This document shows positions 52,619 to 61,600 of a stretch of DNA of 64,000 nt, in pieces. Below the pieces are notes generated by a model. That model had not been told where the DNA came from and ran no database searches. It saw only the letters and a list, made by a program, of their open reading frames with translations. The stretch is taken from the NCBI RefSeq assembly GCF_020733705.1, contig NZ_JAJFZM010000001.1, forward strand, positions 2,418,001 through 2,482,000, written 5' to 3'. Position 1 is the first letter of the stretch. The number at the start of each line of letters is the position of its first letter. A program made the position numbers and the translations under genes. Source of the DNA: Nocardia australiensis. GTDB lineage: Bacteria > Actinomycetota > Actinomycetes > Mycobacteriales > Mycobacteriaceae.

Positions 52619-55600
52619 ATGTCGAGCGACGGAATTACCGAACTGTGGGATTGGATTCCGGGGTGGATTCTGTCCGCACTCAACTTCGGCCAGGGCTACC
52701 CGGACGGCCACCAGGGCGACCTATTCGATCTCGGCGCTGATTGGCACACCTGCGCCGACGACCTGATGAACCTCAAAGAGGAACTAAAGTCGGTCACTGA
52801 CGAAACCTACAAATGGTATGAGGACGGCGACGGCGCCAAAGATATCAAGGCTCAGTTCGACGGCCTGTTCGACCCGGACTCGCCCTACTCTGTCGACCAG
52901 CTGGCGCAAGGGTTCAACGATCTCGGCGACTACACCAGCGGCGGTGGCACCGAGATCGAATTCACCAAGATTCTGGACGCGATCTTCGCGGGCATCACCG
53001 TCAACGCGATCTTTTCGCTGCTCGGCGACGAGCCGTGGGGGCCTCCGTTCATCCCGGTGGTGCTGGGAATCGGGCGCGCGATGATCAGTGCGGTCGGCAA
53101 GGAAGCGATCGCCAAACTGGCCACCGCGGCCGCCGAGGCATCGCTCAAAAACCTGCTGGAGAACTATGTCAAGAAGATCACCATCCAGACATCGACGAAA
53201 CTCCTGGACAAGACGCTGCTCAAACAGCTTGCCCTGGCCACCGGTAAGGCGGCGCTGACGGGGGCCGCGCTCGATGCGGGTATTCAGGGCTACCAGGTGC
53301 TGGCCGGTCACCGCGAGGACTTCGACGTCAAACAGACCGTCCGCACGGGCCTGGAATGGGGTGGCGGCGGGCTGCTCGGCGCACCGGTGGGCATGGCCGC
53401 CGGTAATGCTCTCGCCAAGGTCGCCGTCTCCGACGCTGTGCGAAATCTGAGTGCGCGCAACCTATTCGGGCGCGCACTGTTGTCGCCCAATGTCCGAGGG
53501 GTCCTCAGCGGTGTGGCGGGCGGCGCGATCGGCGGCTCGGCGGGCATGTACGGAGCGGGAATCGCCTTCCAGGCCGGGGATCACCTGCTGAATCCGAACG
53601 ATCTGGATTGGAAAGGGGTCGACTGGAAGTTCCATCCTGGCTTGATTGCGGCGGGCGCGGGAATGGGTGCGCTGCACGGCCCGAAGGCGGGTGCGGAGCA
53701 GCGGCTCGAGGTGCTGAAGCTCAGCGAGAGCTCGCCGGGCATGGACGGTGCCCATGCCAAGCCGCCGCCGGCGGTGTTCGAGGCGGCCGCGCGATCGGAA
53801 GCCGGGAAACTGGCCGCCGAGCTGATCTCGGCCACCGATTCAGCCAAGGCCGCGACCCCGGCAGAGGCGCAGCGCATGGCCGCGACCCGTCAACGTGCCC
53901 AGGAACTGTTCAACGGCAGGACCGTTGACGGCAAACCGGTGACCCAGATGGAGCGGTTGACCAAGCTCCAGGCCATGGAAAAGGAGTTCACCGACCCCGG
54001 CAACCAGGTTTCCGACGGCACGGGACATACAGAAAACGTTGCCGCAGCACCGAATTCGCGAGCTGATCTGCTGAGTGCGGAGCATGCTGCCGATTCTCAG
54101 CCGAGCCAGGATGTTGCCTCGCGGGCGGGGCTTGCGGGCGAGCCCCGCGCGACGGTGGGGCGGACCGGCATCGAAGAGGCTCCGCGCGCGAATCTCGCCG
54201 ATGCCGTAAATGCCGACCACACAAGCGGTCTCGATACCAAGAATCAGGAACACGCTGCACTGCCATCGCATTCGGAGGTGCAGGAGCAGCGCGGTGATAT
54301 CGGGACGGAACAGCAAGAGCGTGCCGATCTCGAAGCGCCCCGCGACCTCGAGCGGGAACCCTCAGGTGCTCCCGAGCCGCTCACACCGAAAGCCGGTGTG
54401 GTCAGCGACTGTGTGCAGGAAGCCGCGCACTGGCTCGAATCCGATCAGCGGGCTACGGTACTGGAGGGCCCGGTGCCGGCGCCGAAAAGCCTTGCCGGCG
54501 TGCCCCTCAGCGAAGTGCGCACGGCCTTCGGCGAGGCCCGCTTCGAAGGGTTTGTCTCCGGTAAGTCCTCGGCCTCCGGACATGCCCAGATCGTCGACAA
54601 GCTGATGCGCGAAGGCAAGGGAACCAGTGCGTTCGTGGTCGAAAAGCGCGCGCAACTCAATGAGCTTGGCACGAGCGCGCACGCCTACACCGTCACCTAT
54701 CTGGGCAAGACCGATGGTGCCCATCTCTTCAAGGTCAACGGCAAGAGCGCGATCTACACCGGAACCGAAAGAGGCAGGGAGTGGTTCCGTGACGAGACCG
54801 GCCTGCGCAAGTCGCTGGCAGAACTGGCGGGCGGTGCGCGACGAGCGGATGCGGTCGCGACCGAGGCCGTGATCGTGCGTGACGGTGTCGTCATTCCCGG
54901 CCTTGGTCACCCGGACGCGGCGCCATTGGACGGTGCGATGCTGGTTGGTGCCGAACCCGTTCGCCCCGGCGAAGATCCGGTCCATGACGTCGCACGCTAC
55001 TTCGAGGAATCCGCCCCGCGCCGTGGTACAGAACCCGATCTGCTCTCACCCGGCGAACGTGCCCGAATACAGGCACTCGACAATGCCCTCGGCATGGACG
55101 GTGCGCTGAGCGGGCTGGAAAATCCGATGCATGAGCTGGCCGATCTAACGCAAAAAGCTTGGGTCCGAGGGTTTCTGGAGACTCCGCAGGATGGCAGCGC
55201 GCCGGAGCGAATGCGGCCGGAACACTTCCGTGACCTGGATGCGGACGAACACCGCCCCGGGGAGCAGTACTGGCGATTCGAGGGCGATCCGCAGACGCGG
55301 GCCGAGAACGAGACGATGGCGCACGCACACGGTTTCGCGGGAGATTCGAAGCCGAGCCCACTGCCGCACGCCACTGCCGAGGCGATCGGCGGTCGGAGCG
55401 AGACGCGACCCTCCGGTGCCGAACCGGTGCCGATGGACGTGACAGCGGCCGGCGATCGCCTGATCGAACAGCTGCACGTCGATCGTGGCGCGGTGCGCGA
55501 TCATTTGGCGGAAACCATTGCTGACCAGCGATATCGAACGCTACTGCGGGCCGGTGCGGTGGAGGCGCTCGACGCCGTCGTCGCGCGTCACGCCGCCGCG

Positions 55601-58600
55601 ACCGATCCCGTGCATCGCGCTCAGATCGAGGAGGTCCGTGATATGTGGTCGAGCCTGCTCGACCTATCGGCCACCGACCTGACGCCGGATCGGCTGGCGG
55701 ACACGATGACCCGGCTGCGGGCCGAAACCATGGACCGGGCGGTCGCTGTCACCGAACTCGCCGATACCGCGCAGCTGGCGCGCGGGGAATCGACTGCGCC
55801 CGGCGAGTCACCGCGTCCCGGCGCGTCGCGACGTTACGACATCGAGGTCGATGGGCAGCGGCTACCGGTACGGCTGGAGGCCGACGCGGCCGATGGCTGG
55901 CGAGTGTCGCACGCCGAACGTCTGCTCGCCCCCGACGTCGTCGTCGAACCCACATCGCGGCCCACTCACACCGAAACGAAGCCGGTGGGCGCTTGGAAAT
56001 GGCTCAAAGAAGCGCTGCTCGACCACGAAGTCAACCCGCAGCATCCGCCGTCGCAGCTCGTCCCGGAGGGCCAGACCGCCGCGCTGCACGGCCTCGGTGC
56101 ATGGACCCATAGCGACTATCTCGAGCACATATCCACGATCAGCCCCGCCTTCACGGTGCGCGAGGTGGTGAACCTGTGGCGCGCGCGACAACGATTCTTC
56201 GATTTCCTCCGCGGCCGGACGAACGCGATCGATGTGGCGACGCAGCAGGATCGGCACGGCCACGACTACCGGCCCTGGGTGACGGAAGTGGCCCCCGAAA
56301 CGCTGGTGGAGATGCGTGAGCACTTCGAGCGCACCGGTCAGCTGGACCGGCTCGCCGAATTGGAGCAGGACGTCCGGCACCCGTTTGCCGCCGACGAGGC
56401 GCCGGTGCGCTCGCCACTGGAAGGCCGTGCCGGGGTCGAGCGTGATGTGGTCGCGCCGGTAGCGGACGCAGTCTCACACGAGTCGGCGGCAGCAACCCGA
56501 GATGCGCTGTCGGCGAAGGGAATAGAGCTCGGCGACGCCGCAGATCACCGGGAGGCGACCGGCAAGGCCCTGTACGAACTGGCCGACGAAATCGGCGTGA
56601 CACTGCCGGATCTGAGCCCGGATTCGGTCCAGCGGGCCGCCGGCGAGCTGCGCTACCGGCTGGTGCGGCAGGCGGCGATCGCGGAAATGATCGTCGATGT
56701 GGGTCACCGGTTCAACGCCGAGGATGCGCATATCAAATTCAGCGAGCCGAATAAGTTCCGCGCGTCCGACCCGCTGGGAACCTTCGAACGAGAGGCGGCC
56801 GGGCGGGGGCCGCTCAATGCCCGCCTCCTGGGATGGGACGGGGTGAACAATAGGAGCGTGCCGGGTCATCCGTGGTGGGATTTGGCACATCGCGATACGC
56901 CGAATGGCCGCAAGTTCTTCGAGCACGCGTTGCGGCGCACCCAGCTCAGCGCCGAGCGGGCGGCGTGGTCGCACATGCTCGGCGAGGACCCGGCACTGCT
57001 GCATGCCGAGCAGCCGCATGCGCGGGTGATCGACGAGTTGTACGCCGGGGAACGCGAATCGGCCCGGCTGATCACGGAATTCGATGCTCGGGCCGAGGCA
57101 TACCGCGCGGCCGATACGAGGTTCGGCGATATCGCGGCGGAAATGAAGGACCACGCCGCACAGGAATGGATTCGGTCCCAGGGCGGGCAGCCGGTGGCGG
57201 GTTCGCCGGGCCTCGCCCGGTTCGCGAATCCGTCGCGACTGGTCGTTGTCGATAGCGGCCACAATCACGATCGCCTGCTGGCGGACGCGCTGGCCGATCC
57301 CCGCAATGCCGAACTCGCGAAACGACTGACGCGCGGCGAAGTGGAACTCGAGTATCGCATCGGGTGGGCCGACCGGGCCGGACAGGTTCATGTCGCGGAG
57401 GTGGCGGCGCCGCAGGTACGGCACTTCTCGGGCGAGGTGAACGGCCGCAACCTGGAGGTGACCGCAGTGCGTGCCGGTGACGGTCCGTGGCGCGTGATCG
57501 CTGAATCTGCTGCGGCGGAACCTGCTGTGCAGCAGGCGAAAACGAATGAAATGGAGCTCACCCCGGCACAAATCGACGAGGCCATGCGCGAGTTGGCCGC
57601 CCATTTGGGGAGCTCGCCCGCGGACCTGGCGCCCGATCGGCTCGCTTCCGCCATTACCCGATTGCGGCTCGGGAACGGCTTGCGTTCGGCCAGGGTAGAG
57701 GCGCTGGCCGAATATCTGGGCACCATGCACGACATCGACGTCTACAACAGCGTGCAGAACCGGCTGAGCAAACTGGACCTCGATCGGGACGCGCTGCGGT
57801 CGGATCCGCAGCGAACCCTCGCGGACTACAAGCTGAAACATCCGGGCAAAGCCGTTGACGTCGACGCACTCGCCGGGCAATTCCGCGACCGGCCCGGACT
57901 GCTGGACTGGGATCCACGGGTAGTCGATCGGGAAATGCCGGTGCGAGACGGTGATTCGTGGCGACAAGTGGCGGACGTATTCGGAGACCTGCCGACGATC
58001 CACAATCTCGACCAGTTCCTCGACGCCATGCACGACTCCGCTCCCGACAACTACGGCGCGACCGAAGTTCCTGTCCCGGACCGTGATTGGTTACGGATGA
58101 CAGGTGTCGAGCTCGACGCCGGCTCCCCAGCTGACTACAGGGACATCTACGAGGCATTCCGCGACGGAGACTACGACACACTGGTGGTACGCGAGCGCGC
58201 GCAACTCGAAGCCGTTCACGAACAGTTGCGAGCCGAGGTGCGCCAGGTTGCTTCCGAGATCTCCGTGCTGGAGGAACTCGGTGAAAGGCGCGATCGCAAT
58301 AGCTCCGAAACACCCGGCATGCAGGCGAACGCCGGATACGGCGAGGCGCGTACGCCGCCCGACCCGTCGCACCGGAACACATCGACGCCGACCATCGGCG
58401 ATGGGACCACTGAATCCTTTGGTGTGCACGGTGATTCGCCGCCCGAGGCGGCGCCGGTGAACAGGTGTGTCCCGGATTCGCTGGACCGGCTGAATTCGGC
58501 GCAGGGCGACGTGGTGTCGGTGCCGTCGCTGGATCCGAACAGCGCCTCGGGTGTGTCGTGGGGCCAGGTGCGTCCACATTTGCGTGGCGTCCAGTTGGAG

Positions 58601-61600
58601 GGGTTCGCCGCCGAGCGGGGTTCGGCCGGCGACAAGACGGTTGCCCGGGGGCTGATCGAAACGGGTGACGGTGCGAGTGCGTGGGTGCTGGAGCAGCGCG
58701 TCACAGTTGACGAGCAGGGCATCGGCTCGCATTCGTACACCGTGACCTACGAGGGCCGAAACCCGGACGGCTCACACCGTTTCGACGTCGATGGTGAGCA
58801 GGTGACCTACCACGAGGATGCCGCGCAGGGCCGCGAGTGGTTCACGACCGCTGCGGGCCGCGAGGTCTCCATCACCGAAATCGCCCGGGGGACAAGGGAA
58901 GAGACTGCGGTTACCTGGGCTGCGGTGTGGCGCGACGGACAGGTTGTCGAGGGCGTCGGTGATCGGGACGCGGTCGCGCCGTCCGACGACCTGCACATCG
59001 GCCAGGACCCGGAGCGCGACGGTGGTTCCGGGCGCGGCCCACAGGAGCCGTCGGTGCACGCGCCGCCGCAGATATCGGGCGGGGAGCATGGGCGATCGCC
59101 GAGTTCATCGCGTATCGCGAATCCGCTGGGTGAGGTCGAGCGGTTCTTCGGGGAAGCCCCGGAGTTGCGCACGGGCAGCGCGGATCCGCTCACCGTCGCC
59201 GAGCGCGATTACGTGCACGCTCTCGCCGACGCGCTCGGTGTCGGCGCCGAATTGAGCGGCCTGCGTGATCCGCTGCTCTCGCTATCGGATCTGGCGCAAA
59301 TGGCCTGGGTAAGGGACTTCCTCGAGCCCGCTGCTGACGGTGCGCCGTCGCATATGCGGTATCCTGCCGATTTCCAGCCGCTCAGCGGCCCGGAACAACA
59401 TCCGGGTGTGCAATATTGGCGCTTCGAGGGCGATCCGTTGACGCGTGCGCAAATCGAGGCCACCGAGCGTGCGCAAGGTCGTGCGGACCTCACCATGCCG
59501 GAGTCGCTGCGTCCGGCGAATACGGACGCGATCGGCAGGCGCACGGGCACTACGGCTTCCGGTCCGGAACCCGTGCCGCACTCCGCGGAGGCGGTCCGTG
59601 ATCGACTGACGGCTCAGCTCAGGGTGGATCACGCCCAGTTGCGCGATCATCCGGCCGAAACCATTGCCGATCAACGGTATCGGACGCTTTTGCGCGCTGG
59701 CGCGGTGGAAGCGCTCGATACCGCCACGTACCGGCACGCCGACGTGATCGATCCCGTACACCGCGCGCAGCTCGAACAGGTGCGCGATAGCTGGGCACGC
59801 CTGCTTGATGTGCCCATTGCGGAATTGGCGCCGAATCGCCTGGCGGACACTATCACTCGGCTACGCGCCGAAACCGTGGCACGTGCGGTATCGGTGCGGG
59901 ACCTCGCCGATACCGCACAGATCGCCCGGGCGGCGGAACAGGCCCGGACCGGCGGCGCGGTCGAACCCGTCGATTCGGTGCGTATCGATCTCGATATTCA
60001 GGGCGAGCGCGTGCCGGTGCGGCTGCTCGTCACCGAAGAAGGTGGGTGGCGGATCGTTGCCGCAGAGCGCCTACCCGCGCCGAAAGTGGTTGAACCGCAA
60101 CAGATGTCTGTCGAGTCCGTCAGGTCGACCGGGTTCCGGCAGTGGCTGACCGACGCCCGACGCTTCCACAAGACCAACCCCGTGTATCCGCCGTCGGAGC
60201 TGGTGCCCGCCAGTCAGGCACACACCATCGAGTCTCTCGGCGAGATTCTCCACATAGAGACACTCCAGCACGAGAATTTGTATTCCGGCGATTCCAAGGC
60301 GTACAAAGCCAGCCCACTGATCACCGTGCGCGAGATCGTGACGTTGTGGAAGTCGCGGGAACGATTCATCGATTTCCTGCGCGGCCACGTAACCGCCTCG
60401 AATGCGTTGGTATTGCGGACAACCGACGGTGCCGAATATCGGTATTGGGAGATCGACGCCGATCCGGCGCTGGTACGGGCGGAGGTGGGCAGATCGGGCC
60501 TGGAGGATCGTTTCGATCCGAAGAGCATGCCGGATGCCACGACTCCGCATCCGCCGGGCGCGACGGGAGAGCGCCCCGGCGTCGAGCGCGATGTGGTCGA
60601 TCCGGTTGAAGGTGCTGCGGCGCACCGGACTTCGGGCGAGACCGAGCAGGTACTCGCCGACTGGGGCCGGGAACTCGGTGCCGCCATCGAACAGCGTCGG
60701 GCCGCAGGGGAAACCCTGTACGAGCAGGCCGCCCGCCATGGCATCGAACTGCACGAGCTGAGCCCGGACTCGGTGCTGCGTGCGGTCGACGAGATGCACT
60801 ACCGCGCGCTGCGGCGCGCTGCGGCGGTCGAGGAATTGGCCGGCGCGGTACGCCGCTTCGAGGCAGAGGACAGCCGCATCGGATTCCGTGAGCCGAACAA
60901 CCTCCTCGGGGCCAACCCACTGGAGCGCTTCGAGAGGGAGGTTGCGCGTGCCTTCGGTCCGGGGCTGACCATCCTGAGCTGGGAGGGTGTCAATAACCGG
61001 AGCCAGCCGGGCCATTTCTGGTGGGATCTCGGACATCGGGACCATCCCACCGCGCGGCAATTCTTCGAGGACGCGTTGCGGCGTGAGCAACTGCGCGCCG
61101 AACGCGGTAGCTGGGCCGAAATCCTCGGTATCGACCCGACGGCTGTGCGTGCCGAGGACCTGGCGGAGCACCGTGCGCAGGCACGTGAAATAGCCCGCGT
61201 CGCAGACACATTCGAGGACATGGCCGCCGCGTATCGCGATGCGGACACGGCTTTCGGCGCGCATTCCGATGCCATGGCGGCCATGGTCGGCGAGGAGTGG
61301 GTCCGGTCGCAGGGCGGCGAGCCCATGACGGGTGCGCCCGGTCTGGCTCGGCTCGGTGAGTCCCGGTTGGTGGTGATCGATACTGGACTCAACCATGACC
61401 GAGTACTGGCGGACGCACTGGCCGATCCGCGTAATGCCGAGCTGGCACGGGAATTGACACACGGGGAGGTCGAGCTCGAATATCGGGTGGCCTGGGCGGA
61501 TCGGGGCGGTCAGGTGCATGTGGCCGAACTGGAGTCCCCGCAGGTCAGGCACTACTCCGGTGTGGTGCAGGGTAAGTCGCTGCATGCGACGATGCTGCGC

